In this document: piece after piece, positions 8,508 through 16,684 of the stretch | How the letters are laid out: each line of letters opens with the position of its first letter | Position numbering within the stretch: position 1 is the first letter of the stretch | Assembly: GCA_041906305.1 (NCBI GenBank) | Contig: JAYRJL010000002.1 | Location: 310,001-374,000 of the forward strand | Source: SHVZ01 sp041906305 | GTDB lineage: Bacteria; Pseudomonadota; Alphaproteobacteria; SHVZ01 | DNA length: 64,000 bases | Reading direction: 5' to 3' | Made by a program: the position numbers and the translations under genes | The notes under the pieces: model-generated | What the model was told of the DNA's origin: nothing | The model's input: only the letters and a program-made list of their open reading frames with translations | Database searches by the model: none

Positions 8508-9476
8508 TTATCCCCAGATGTCGACATCGGCGAGGCGGGCGAGCGCCGCCTCGTCGAGGCCAGAGGAAAGCCTGGGCGGGAAGGTGCCCGCATAGGCGAG
8601 ATCGAGCAGGCCCGCGAAGTGGTCAGCGATCACCTCGTGGGTATATCCGGATGGGAACGCATCGCGCGTCAGCGTCGAGGTCGGCGGGAAGCCGATCGCA
8701 GCGAAGCTCGGCTTCACCACACTGTCGAACACGTTGAGGCTCTGCCCGGCGCCGAGGGCCTGGCCGCAGAAGATCGACCAGTTCGGAAGCCCCTTCGCAT
8801 GCGGTCGCGACAGCAGGCCCACCACCGGCTGGGAGACGCGCTCCAGCACGAGACCAATCGCGCCGGCGTCACGGGCGCGGCGCGCCTCCGCCATCAGGGC
8901 TCGGGCCTCGTCCTCGGTGTCGCCGTATTTGCGGTTGGCACCGGCCTGCGGCTTGTAGCCGATATGGGCGACGGTCGCCTGGCCGCGTGCGGCGGCGGCC
9001 GCGATCATGTCGAACACGGAATCCGAAATCACCTCCAGCTTCACCGCGTCGGCGCCGGCATCGATCATGCGGGCGATGCTGTCCGCGGCCTTGCCGGGCG
9101 TCGCCATTGCGCCGTCGGGAAGGTCGGCCAGAACCCAAGGCCTCGGGTCGCCGGGGAACCTCCGCGCTTCGAGGGAAACGTCACGCACCAGGCGCAGCAT
9201 GAGGTCGAAGATCTCACGCTGCTCAGACTCGCTTTCGAGCCGAGTCGAGGCGCGGCCGAGATGGGTCATCAGGTAGCTGTCGCCGACCATCAGGCAATCG
9301 ATCCGCGACGGCCTGCCTGCGCTTTCGAGGCGCGAGACCGAGGCGGCGACCGCCCGGGCCTCGGCACCGGTGTAGAGGTTGACTTTGATGCGCGCCTGAT
9401 CGGGATGACGACGGCGCAGCAGGTTCTGCGCGTCGCGCCTGGACGCGAGATCGGCGGATCCGAGGCTGAGGCTCAT
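8508..9476 (-). CDS. PanB-like (ketopantoate hydroxymethyltransferase family) TIM-barrel enzyme
   Basis: A 322-residue protein aligning with 3-methyl-2-oxobutanoate hydroxymethyltransferase. The metal and catalytic residues of PanB have counterparts with near-matching spacing: Asp66 (LMVGDS), Asp118 (LADLP), Lys146 and Glu148 (VKLE), His171 (AHIGYKPQ) and Glu212 (LVLE). It is longer than typical PanB (about 265-280), with an N-terminal extension and a C-terminal tail of about 60 residues (GFPPTSTLTRDAFPSGYTH onward). It has no panC neighbour; instead it lies between a periplasmic binding protein and a HAMP-phosphatase. It may make a pantoate-like aldol product, or use the fold to bind a keto-acid. 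The family is clear, the reaction is not. Confidence 0.75.
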   Translation of the reverse strand: MSLSLGSADLASRRDAQNLLRRRHPDQARIKVNLYTGAEARAVAASVSRLESAGRPSRIDCLMVGDSYLMTHLGRASTRLESESEQREIFDLMLRLVRDVSLEARRFPGDPRPWVLADLPDGAMATPGKAADSIARMIDAGADAVKLEVISDSVFDMIAAAAARGQATVAHIGYKPQAGANRKYGDTEDEARALMAEARRARDAGAIGLVLERVSQPVVGLLSRPHAKGLPNWSIFCGQALGAGQSLNVFDSVVKPSFAAIGFPPTSTLTRDAFPSGYTHEVIADHFAGLLDLAYAGTFPPRLSSGLDEAALARLADVDIWG

Positions 9477-9489
9477 CCCCTCATCTCTC

Positions 9490-10503
9490 CTAGATGATCT
9501 CGGCGACGCGAAGCAGCAGCATCGGCGGATAGAGCTCGAGCCGCTTGGCGACCGACATGCGCAGGACCAGCGAGAAGCGCCGGAGGCTGCCGATCGGCAA
9601 GGTGCCCGGGTCGGCGCCCTGGAACAGGATCTGGTCGGCCTGGAGGCCGGCCAGCTGTCCGATGCTGTGATACCGGGCGATCAGCCCCATCAGCGCCTGG
9701 CCTGCGCCGAGTGTGCCCTCGGCAGAGGCGAAGGCCGGAAGCTTCCGCTCCAGCGCCTGCTCCGTCACCTGCTCCACCCGCCGCGAGAGAAAACTGTCCG
9801 ATGGCATGAACAGGAACTCGGCGCCCTCCGCCTTGAGTTCGTCGAGCAGGCGCGGCACCGACGCGCGGTCCGGCTCGGTGCCGAGCAGCGGCACCGGCCG
9901 CTCGATCAGCGTCATGCGGACGCCCTTCACCTGCTCCCGCAGGTCGTTGATGACCGCGACCGAGTTCGCTTCGGACGGATTGTAGATCGAGCCCAGCCTG
10001 GTGACCGGCCGGTAGGAATGCAGGAGCTGCAGCTGGGTCGCGACCGGCGCGAGGAATGTCGAGCCGGCGACGTTGCGTCCCGTCGGCGTCAGGCGCGGAA
10101 CGATGCCGCTCGCGACCGGGTCGGTGACATTGAGGAAGACGACCGGGATGTCGGTGACGTGCCGATCCGGACTCCGACCAGCTTCCGTTCCGATGATGCC
10201 GACGGCGACACCGGTGCCCCAGGCATAGACCAGATCCGGCTTCTCGGCTTTGATCTCCCGGACGATCTCCGCGATTTTCTCGGTCGAGCCGCCGGCATCG
10301 CGATGGATCAGGTTGACTGCCAGCCGTCGCCGCTCGAAGTAGTCCTTGAACCCCTGGTCGCTGTCGGTCCACCCGCGGAAGGTGACCATATATATGCGCG
10401 GACCGCGCGGCCGCGTCTGCGCGATCGCCGGCCGCGACAGCACGACCGCGCCACCCAGAGCCGCCGAAAGAGCGGCACGGCGACCGATGCGCCGGGCGCT
10501 CAT
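9490..10503 (-). CDS. ABC-type periplasmic binding protein (ABC_sub_bind family)
   Basis: A 337-residue exported protein. The N-terminus has a twin arginine (GRRAALSAALGG) and a hydrophobic stretch ending at PAIA, so Tat or Sec export with cleavage near residue 28 is likely. The mature part resembles the ABC_sub_bind family (PF04392), with KAEKPDLVYAWGT, IPVVFLNVTDPVASGIV and FLFMPSDSFLS. Family members bind aromatic amino acids or unknown ligands. No ABC permease or ATPase is nearby: the gene overlaps the HAMP-MFS gene by four bases (ATGA) and precedes the PanB-like gene by 13. It may therefore present ligand to the sensors rather than to an ABC transporter. Confidence 0.85.
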   Translation of the reverse strand: MSARRIGRRAALSAALGGAVVLSRPAIAQTRPRGPRIYMVTFRGWTDSDQGFKDYFERRRLAVNLIHRDAGGSTEKIAEIVREIKAEKPDLVYAWGTGVAVGIIGTEAGRSPDRHVTDIPVVFLNVTDPVASGIVPRLTPTGRNVAGSTFLAPVATQLQLLHSYRPVTRLGSIYNPSEANSVAVINDLREQVKGVRMTLIERPVPLLGTEPDRASVPRLLDELKAEGAEFLFMPSDSFLSRRVEQVTEQALERKLPAFASAEGTLGAGQALMGLIARYHSIGQLAGLQADQILFQGADPGTLPIGSLRRFSLVLRMSVAKRLELYPPMLLLRVAEII

Positions 10504-12521
10504 GACTTAACCTCCTCGGCCTGGGCCCAGGGCCGCCCGAAGGCGGCGTAGATCAGGGACGAGAGCACGACGATCGTGCCGATCGCCGCCATCGCCATGG
10601 CCTCGCCGCCGAAACGGACCAGGGCTGCGGCCAGCAGCGGGCCGATCACCGATCCCAGCCGTTCAATCGCGCGGAACACCGCGAGCACCGCGGTCACGCC
10701 GAGAACCTCGCTCTCCCGCGCGGCGATGGAAGGCACGACGGCGAGCTGCGGCGCGATGCTGGCGGCATGGCCTAGACCGAGCGTGAGAACTGCCACGATC
10801 ACGGCTGGGGTGTCGACGCGCGCCATCAGGCCCAGCATGCCGAGGCCAGAGATCAGTCCGCCGACGGCGATCATCCAGCCATTGATGCGGAAGCGATCGG
10901 CGATCTGGGCGGCGACCGGCGTCAGCAGCGCGGTGCAGGCTGCGTAGATCATCAGGATGCGGCCGATCTCGGAGCTGGAATTGCCGAGCTTCGCCAGAAG
11001 CAGCGGCACCAGATAGAAGAGGACGCCGGTCAGCGCCATCTTTGCCGGCATCGCCGAGAACAGCAGCAGCACCAGGAAGGACGGATTGCGCGCGACCAGG
11101 GCGAAATCCGACGGCTTCAGCTTCTGCACCCGCGCCGCCTCCCCGCCGATATGGCGGAGCTGCGCGTAGATCAGGCTCAAGGAGAGTAGGCAGAGCCCGG
11201 TCGAGACGATGAAGGTCGGCCTCGGGCCGATCTGATCGGCGACGACGCCCCCGAGCGCCGGACCGCAGACGCCGGCGGCGAAGACCGCGCCCATGAACAG
11301 GGCCATGCCCTGGGCACGCTTGGCCGGCGAGGCGGCAGCGGCGACGAAACCCTGGCAGACGATGTAGACGATCGCATAGCCGGTGCCGGCAAAGGCGCGC
11401 CAAACGACCAGCTCCCAGATCGACCCGGCGAAGGCGGTACCGAGATAGCCGATCGCGCTCGGCACGATGCCGATCATGAACATCCGGCGCACGCCGAGCC
11501 GGCTGACGATGACGCCGGCGAACGGCGTCACCAGCGCCACCATGAACATGAAGGCCGTCATCGTGACGCCGACCGCGAATTCAGGCGAAAGCGACGAGGC
11601 CGGGTCGCGAAGACCGCGGATATAGACCGGCAGGAACGAGCGGCTGAACTCCTCGGCCATGATGAACACGAAGACCGGGGCGCGGATCGCGACCGCCTGG
11701 GAGGTCGCGAGCGTCCGGAGCTTCATCGGATCGGCGATGCGGAAGCGCTCACGGGTTTCCGCGACGAGCCGGTTCAGGCGACGCCCGACATCGGCCTCGG
11801 CAAGGGTTGCCCGCACGCTGTCGGCATCCGCGATCACCTGCTGCCAGGCCTCCGCCAGGCGCCGGACGAGATCGTTCCAGACCGACGCGACGGTTTCCCA
11901 CTCGCGCTGGCCGGTGGCCGCCACCCGAGACGTGAAGTCGCCGCCGGCGGCGGCGCGGAATGCCGCCCAGAGCCGGGCAAGCGGTCCCGCGATCGAGACC
12001 TGGAAGACCAGCGACAAAAGCTCGAAAGCGAAGAGACCGGCGACCAGCAGCACGATCGCCATGTCGAAGACGACCGCGGTGATCTTGCTCTCGATCACGC
12101 GCGGGCTGACGCCGAGCTCGACCGCGCCGGTGGAGCCGGATCCGCCGCCGATCGGCACGCGAACATGCCCCTGTGCCTCTCCCGACGGAACCGCACCTCG
12201 CGCGTAGAGCGGCTTGCCGAACCGATCGACGATGCGCAGGAACTCGATATCGGCGTTGTCGGCCAGCACTCGGTCGAGGAAGCCTTCCATGCCGTACAGG
12301 CGCTCGAACGGGATGCCGAGCTCGAGCGCGTGGTCGACCTGGCGCGCGATCGAGCGGCCGACCATCTCGGCCTTCTGCTCGATCTCCGGGCGGAGGCTGG
12401 AGACAAAGGTCTGCAGCATCAGGAACGCGGCGACGGCGGCGGCCGCGACCAGAAGCACGGTCGAAACGACGAACAGGCGGCGGAACGAGGCTTGCGCCGG
12501 GATCTGGTCGGAGTCGGTCAC
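10500..12521 (-). CDS. Fusion of periplasmic sensor-HAMP module to an MFS transporter
   Basis: A 673-residue protein joining two modules rarely seen together. Residues 17-40 and about 148-174 are membrane helices flanking a periplasmic domain of about 105 residues (ALELGIPFERLYGMEGFLD inside it). A HAMP-type linker follows (about 176-230), then a helical connector. From about 275 to 668 it is a full major-facilitator transporter of about 12 helices with the loop motif GVIVSRLGVRRMFMIG. Normally HAMP passes a signal to a kinase, cyclase or chemotaxis domain; here the output appears to be the transporter. It overlaps the binding-protein gene by four bases and follows the upstream sensor after four, so all three are likely translationally coupled. 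Confidence 0.85.
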   Translation of the reverse strand: MTDSDQIPAQASFRRLFVVSTVLLVAAAAVAAFLMLQTFVSSLRPEIEQKAEMVGRSIARQVDHALELGIPFERLYGMEGFLDRVLADNADIEFLRIVDRFGKPLYARGAVPSGEAQGHVRVPIGGGSGSTGAVELGVSPRVIESKITAVVFDMAIVLLVAGLFAFELLSLVFQVSIAGPLARLWAAFRAAAGGDFTSRVAATGQREWETVASVWNDLVRRLAEAWQQVIADADSVRATLAEADVGRRLNRLVAETRERFRIADPMKLRTLATSQAVAIRAPVFVFIMAEEFSRSFLPVYIRGLRDPASSLSPEFAVGVTMTAFMFMVALVTPFAGVIVSRLGVRRMFMIGIVPSAIGYLGTAFAGSIWELVVWRAFAGTGYAIVYIVCQGFVAAAASPAKRAQGMALFMGAVFAAGVCGPALGGVVADQIGPRPTFIVSTGLCLLSLSLIYAQLRHIGGEAARVQKLKPSDFALVARNPSFLVLLLFSAMPAKMALTGVLFYLVPLLLAKLGNSSSEIGRILMIYAACTALLTPVAAQIADRFRINGWMIAVGGLISGLGMLGLMARVDTPAVIVAVLTLGLGHAASIAPQLAVVPSIAARESEVLGVTAVLAVFRAIERLGSVIGPLLAAALVRFGGEAMAMAAIGTIVVLSSLIYAAFGRPWAQAEEVKS

Positions 12522-12525
12522 CGGC

Positions 12526-13290
12526 TCAGGTCCCTTCCTCGTCCAGACGGTCAGTTTCGCGCCGGATCTCCTCGATCGCCATGAACGCCGCGGTGGCGCC
12601 GGCGCAGGCGGCGATCAGCAGCGGATCCCCGCCCGCCTCGGCGGCCGGCGCCTCGCCGCGCGTCGCCGCTGCGATCCGCCTCTCGGCCTCCGCGAGCGCG
12701 CGCCGCTCGGGCCTCAGCAAGACGATCACCACCGGCACCAGCACCAGGGCGAAGACCACCACGGCGCCGGCACCGATATGCATGAAGGACTGCGTGACCT
12801 CGCCGACGCGATGTTCGCTGACCGCCCGCGAATACCCGAGCGCGACCGTGCCGACCACGGCGCCGAACGACGCGACGATGGGCTGGCCGAGCACGACGGC
12901 ATCGCCTTCGCTCCGCTGCCAGGCACCTTCTTGGGCGTTGCGCGTGGCGCTTATCCACGCTTGCGGCGCCGGCAGGCCGACATTGCTCGAATCCGAGCTC
13001 AGGAGGACGATGCCTTCTGAATCGAGCACCTCGACATAGAGCAGCGCCGGGTCGGTCTCGATCGTACGGTCGAGCAGCGGCTGCAGGCTCTGCATGTCGG
13101 CCAGGTCGACGCCGAGATCGAGACTGGTATCGATGGTGGCGACGATGTCGCTGACCACGAGGCGATAGCGCGCGTCGAGCAGCTCGCCGAGGCCCTGCTT
13201 GAACTTGTTTGCCGCGAGCACGGTCGTCAGGCCAACGGTCGCGGCCAGGATCAGGACCAGGATGACGGCGACGCGGGCCGGGAGCGACAT
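12526..13290 (-). CDS. Two-helix membrane sensor protein without output domain
   Basis: A 254-residue membrane protein, first gene of the six-gene operon. Helices at about 6-27 and 169-192 enclose a periplasmic domain of about 140 residues; the cytoplasmic tail (193-254) is too short for a kinase and is Ala/Glu-rich. The periplasmic part resembles that of the following HAMP-MFS protein (SLDLGVDLADMQSLQPLLD here at 56-74, ALELGIPFERLYGMEGFLD there at 65-83), indicating a shared sensory fold. A start at 13290 gives a normal N-terminal anchor. It may form a hetero-oligomeric receptor with the HAMP-MFS protein; this is inference. Confidence 0.8.
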   Translation of the reverse strand: MSLPARVAVILVLILAATVGLTTVLAANKFKQGLGELLDARYRLVVSDIVATIDTSLDLGVDLADMQSLQPLLDRTIETDPALLYVEVLDSEGIVLLSSDSSNVGLPAPQAWISATRNAQEGAWQRSEGDAVVLGQPIVASFGAVVGTVALGYSRAVSEHRVGEVTQSFMHIGAGAVVVFALVLVPVVIVLLRPERRALAEAERRIAAATRGEAPAAEAGGDPLLIAACAGATAAFMAIEEIRRETDRLDEEGT

Positions 13291-13480
13291 GGGGCTATAT
13301 CCCGCCTTCGCGGGACGTTGGGCAGGCGCCGTGTCGGTCTCTACGGAGCATCGCGACGGACTCTGTCTTCACGGTTGTTCCGACCCAGGCGACATCGGGC
13401 CGATCGTCCCCTGCCCAGCGCCCGCCACTCTAGTCGCTGGTTCCGGGCGACGCCACGGTCCAGCGGATACGAAACGAATG

Positions 13481-13939
13481 TTAGGGTCCGGTGAATCGGC
13501 CGAAGGATCGGCTCGGCGTGCCGCGGAACAGCGACATGTGCGTGTGGACCGCGACCCAGCCATCGCCGACCGCCTTGCGCGCGAAGCCGACCGTGGCGCG
13601 TCCCGGCCGCTCGAACTTGCTGCCGTCCTCGTTGAACCCATCGGAATCGAAGATCGCCATGCCGATCGCGCTCAGCCGGTCGGGCGAGACGATGGCGCGC
13701 ACGCCGTCCAGCCGCCAATAGAAGTTCCGGATCGTCGGCCAGACGTTGTTCCACTGCTCCTTGACCACCGACGGCCGCTCGGTGACGAAGTCCGAGAAGG
13801 TGCCGAAGGCGATCAGGTCTTCGGCGAACAGCGGATACGCCCCTTCGAAGTCGACGGCGCGGACATGGTCGGCGAGTTGCTTGAACCAGCGGCGGACGGC
13901 TTCGAGATCGTCGGCGGCCGGCGTCGAGATCAGGCGCAT
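13481..13939 (-). CDS. NTF2/SnoaL-like fold protein
   Basis: A 152-residue soluble protein starting MRLISTPAADDLEAVRRW, chosen because AAGGA sits just upstream; a longer frame to 14032 lacks support. The pattern of an N-terminal helix pair (FKQLADHVRAVDFEGAYPLF), the phrase AEDLIAFGTFSDFV, then beta strands ending in WVAVHTHMSLFRG is typical of the nuclear-transport-factor-2/DUF4440-type cone fold. Members include isomerases, ligand-binding proteins and association domains; the substrate is unknown. It is divergent from the Ldh2-type gene (101-base gap) and 190 bases upstream of the sensor operon on the same strand. Confidence 0.75.
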   Translation of the reverse strand: MRLISTPAADDLEAVRRWFKQLADHVRAVDFEGAYPLFAEDLIAFGTFSDFVTERPSVVKEQWNNVWPTIRNFYWRLDGVRAIVSPDRLSAIGMAIFDSDGFNEDGSKFERPGRATVGFARKAVGDGWVAVHTHMSLFRGTPSRSFGRFTGP

Positions 13940-14040
13940 TTCGTTCCTTGCGAGACGACGTTGCGTTGGACGACGATGGTGACCGACGCAGGATTTGCCT
14001 GCAATGTATCTTCGGTCTCGGGGGAGGACCAACGTCGGCT

Positions 14041-15099
14041 ATGCCATCGGTGAACCACGAGGACCTGCGGAGCCTGGGCCGGGCGCTGCTCGCCGCCGCC
14101 GGCTGCGATGCCGATGAGGCTGCCGTCGTCACGGATCATCTGGTCGAGGCGAACCTGAAAGGGCATGACAGCCACGGCATGGGGAACCTGCCGGGCTATC
14201 TCCGCCGCCTGGCGAGCGGGACCAGCAAGCCCGGACAGACGCCGACCACGATCCTCGACCACGGCCCGCTCCTGGTCGTCGACGGGGAGCGCGGGCTCGG
14301 CCAGAGCGTCACGCGCGCGGCGATGCTCCAGGGCATCGCCCGGGCGAAGGCGCATGGCGTCGCGGTGCTGTCGATCCGGAACTCGGGCCATATGGGCCGC
14401 ATCGGGACCTATGGCGAGCTATGCGCCGAAGCCGGCCTCGCCTCGCTCCACTTCGTCAACGTGTCGGGTGCCCAGGCCTATGTGGCCCCATTCGGCGCGG
14501 TCGAGCCGCGCTATTCGACCAACCCGTTCTGCTTCGCCGTCCCCGGCGGCGAGCGCAACCCGCCGGTCGTCCTCGACTGCGCCACCAGCGAGGTCGCCTG
14601 GGGCAAGCTCCGGGTCGCGCACAACAGAGGCCTGCCGGCCCCGCCGGGAACCATCCTTGGACCGGACGGGAAGCCGACCACCGACCTCTCGCTGATGATC
14701 CCAGACCTGATGGGCGCGATGATCGGCTTCGGCGGGCACAAGGGATCCGGCATCGCGCTGATGTGCGAGCTCCTCGGGGCCGCACTCGGCGGCGGCGACA
14801 CGATCCAGCCCGGCAACCGGCGCGACGGCATCGTCACCAACAACATGCTCTCGATCCTGATCGACGGCAGCCAGCTTTCCGATCAGGGACGCTTCCGGCG
14901 CGAACTCGACGAGATGGTCGACTACGTTCGGAGCGCGCGCCCCATCGACGACGCACGGCCCGTCATGGTTGCCGGCGACCCTGAACGCAACTCGAAATCG
15001 GAACGGCTCGCCCGGGGGATCCCGCTGGATCCCGAAGCCTGGCGCGCCCTGTCGGAATTGGCCAAGGTCGCCGGCGTCGCGATGCCGGAAGCCGCATGA
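14041..15099 (+). CDS. Malate/L-lactate dehydrogenase family (Ldh2) oxidoreductase
   Basis: A 352-residue NAD(P)-dependent oxidoreductase of the Ldh2 fold, which includes malate, ureidoglycolate, 2,3-diketogulonate and imine reductases. Diagnostic features are GHDSHGMGNLPGY near residue 41 (His45 the probable catalytic histidine), NSGHMGRIGTYG at 114-125, and the C-terminal GGHKGSGIALMCELL. The start MPSVNHEDLRSLGRALL matches the family N-terminus, although the nearest purine-rich site (GGGGGAGG) is rather far away. It precedes the MttB-type gene by 8 bases and probably shares its transcript, so the substrate may be a 2-hydroxy- or 2-imino-acid made during methylated-amine breakdown. Confidence 0.88.
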   Translation: MPSVNHEDLRSLGRALLAAAGCDADEAAVVTDHLVEANLKGHDSHGMGNLPGYLRRLASGTSKPGQTPTTILDHGPLLVVDGERGLGQSVTRAAMLQGIARAKAHGVAVLSIRNSGHMGRIGTYGELCAEAGLASLHFVNVSGAQAYVAPFGAVEPRYSTNPFCFAVPGGERNPPVVLDCATSEVAWGKLRVAHNRGLPAPPGTILGPDGKPTTDLSLMIPDLMGAMIGFGGHKGSGIALMCELLGAALGGGDTIQPGNRRDGIVTNNMLSILIDGSQLSDQGRFRRELDEMVDYVRSARPIDDARPVMVAGDPERNSKSERLARGIPLDPEAWRALSELAKVAGVAMPEAA

Positions 15100-15107
15100 G
15101 GACATAG

Positions 15108-16673
15108 ATGAGCGATACGGACGCCTCCCCCCGTTCCCGCCGCCATGGCGGCCGCGAAGCCAAGCGCGCGGCGCGCCTGTCGCAGGCCGCGACCTCGATT
15201 CCTTTCATCGTGCGCAACATTCCGAACTTCGAAGTTCTCGGCGAAGAGGGATTGGCGCTGATCGAGCGCAACGCCGACATCGTGCTCCAGGAAACCGGCA
15301 TCGACTTCAAGGGCGACCCGGAAGTCCTCGATATCTGGAAGGGCGCCGGGGCCGACGTGCAGGGCGAGCGCGTGCGCTTCCCCATCGGCATGTGCCGCGA
15401 GATCATCCGGAAGTCCGCGCCGGCGACCTATGTGCAGCATGCGCGGAATTCCGAGCGCAACGTCGTCATCGGCGGCAAGAACGTCGTCTTCGCCCCGAAC
15501 TATGGCTCGCCCTTCGTGCGCGACCTCGACCGCGGCCGGCGCTACGGCACGATCGAGGACTTCCGGAACTTCGTGAAGCTGACCTACTCGACGCCCTATC
15601 TGCATCATTCGGGCGGCACCGTCTGCGAGCCGGTCGACCTGCCGGTCAACAAGCGGCACTTCGACATGGTCTACGCTCATATGCGCTACAGCGACAAGCC
15701 GTTCATGGGTTCGGTCACCCATCCCGACCGCGCGAACGACACGGTGGAGATGTCGAAGATCCTGTTCGGCGAGAATTGGATCGATCCGGCGACGGGCAGG
15801 CCTCGCACCGTGACCACCAGCCTGATCAACGCCAACTCGCCGCTGACCTGGGACGCCACCATGCTTGGGGCGCTCAAGGTCTATGCGCGCGCCAACCAGG
15901 CCTGCCTGGTGACGCCGTTCATCCTCGCCGGCGCCATGTCGCCGGTGACGGTCGCCGGCACCTGCACGGTCACGCTGGCCGAAGCGATGTCGGGCATCGC
16001 GCTGATCCAGCTCCTCAACCCCGGCGCGCCGGCGATCCTCGGCAGCTTCGCCTCGTCGCTCTCGATGCAGTCCGGCGCACCGACTTTCGGCACGCCGGAG
16101 CCGGCCCTGGTGCTCTACACAATGGCGGCGCTCGCCCGCCGCCTCGGACTCCCCTTCCGCTCCGGCGGCGCCCTTTGTGCTTCCAAGGTCGCGGATGCCC
16201 AGGCCGCTTATGAGTCCGCCAACACGATGCTGCCGACCTGCCTCGGCGGCGTGAACTTCGTGCTTCACGCGGCGGGCTGGCTCGAGGGCGGGCTTTCCAT
16301 CAGCTACGAGAAGTTCGTGATGGATCTGGACCAGGCCGGCATGTGCCACGCGCTGCTGGCCGGCGTCGACACGTCGGAGAACGGCCAGGCGATGGACGCG
16401 ATCCGCGAGGTCGGTCCCGGCAAGCATTTCCTGGGATGCGATCACACGCAGCGCAATTTCGAGACCGCCTTCGCGCGCGCGCCGCTCTCCGACAACAACA
16501 GCGTCGAGCAGTGGGAAGCCGAGGGCAGCCTCGACATGCCGCAGCGCGCCAATGCCGCCTGGAAGAAGATGCTGGCCGAGTACATCGATCCGGGCCTGGA
16601 TCCGGCGACCGACGAGGCGCTGATCGACTACATGGCGCGCCGCAAGGCATCGTTCCCGGATTCCAACACCTGA
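15108..16673 (+). CDS. Trimethylamine methyltransferase (MttB) superfamily protein, non-pyrrolysine type
   Basis: A 521-residue member of the MttB/COG5598 superfamily (FEVLGEEGLALIERNADIVL, ETGIDFKGDPEVL, HHSGGTVCEPVDLPVNKRHF, FVLHAAGWLEGGLSISYEKF). The frame has no internal amber codon, so it is the non-pyrrolysine branch whose studied anaerobic members demethylate quaternary amines such as glycine betaine, carnitine or proline betaine onto a corrinoid protein. No corrinoid protein, MtbA-like or RamA-like gene is adjacent; aerobic alphaproteobacteria often carry such genes without known function. It lies between an Ldh2-type and a D-2-hydroxyacid dehydrogenase gene, with 8- and 11-base gaps. 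Confidence 0.88.
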   Translation: MSDTDASPRSRRHGGREAKRAARLSQAATSIPFIVRNIPNFEVLGEEGLALIERNADIVLQETGIDFKGDPEVLDIWKGAGADVQGERVRFPIGMCREIIRKSAPATYVQHARNSERNVVIGGKNVVFAPNYGSPFVRDLDRGRRYGTIEDFRNFVKLTYSTPYLHHSGGTVCEPVDLPVNKRHFDMVYAHMRYSDKPFMGSVTHPDRANDTVEMSKILFGENWIDPATGRPRTVTTSLINANSPLTWDATMLGALKVYARANQACLVTPFILAGAMSPVTVAGTCTVTLAEAMSGIALIQLLNPGAPAILGSFASSLSMQSGAPTFGTPEPALVLYTMAALARRLGLPFRSGGALCASKVADAQAAYESANTMLPTCLGGVNFVLHAAGWLEGGLSISYEKFVMDLDQAGMCHALLAGVDTSENGQAMDAIREVGPGKHFLGCDHTQRNFETAFARAPLSDNNSVEQWEAEGSLDMPQRANAAWKKMLAEYIDPGLDPATDEALIDYMARRKASFPDSNT

Positions 16674-16684
16674 GGCCAAGCCTG

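Noticed and set aside
13940..14032. N-terminal extension of the SnoaL-like protein
   Set aside because: Arg-rich, unlike the fold, and lacking a ribosome binding site; the ATG at 13939 has AAGGA upstream.
15108..16673. Pyrrolysine in the MttB-type enzyme
   Set aside because: The frame contains no internal TAG codon and no pyl genes are nearby, so this is the non-pyrrolysine branch.
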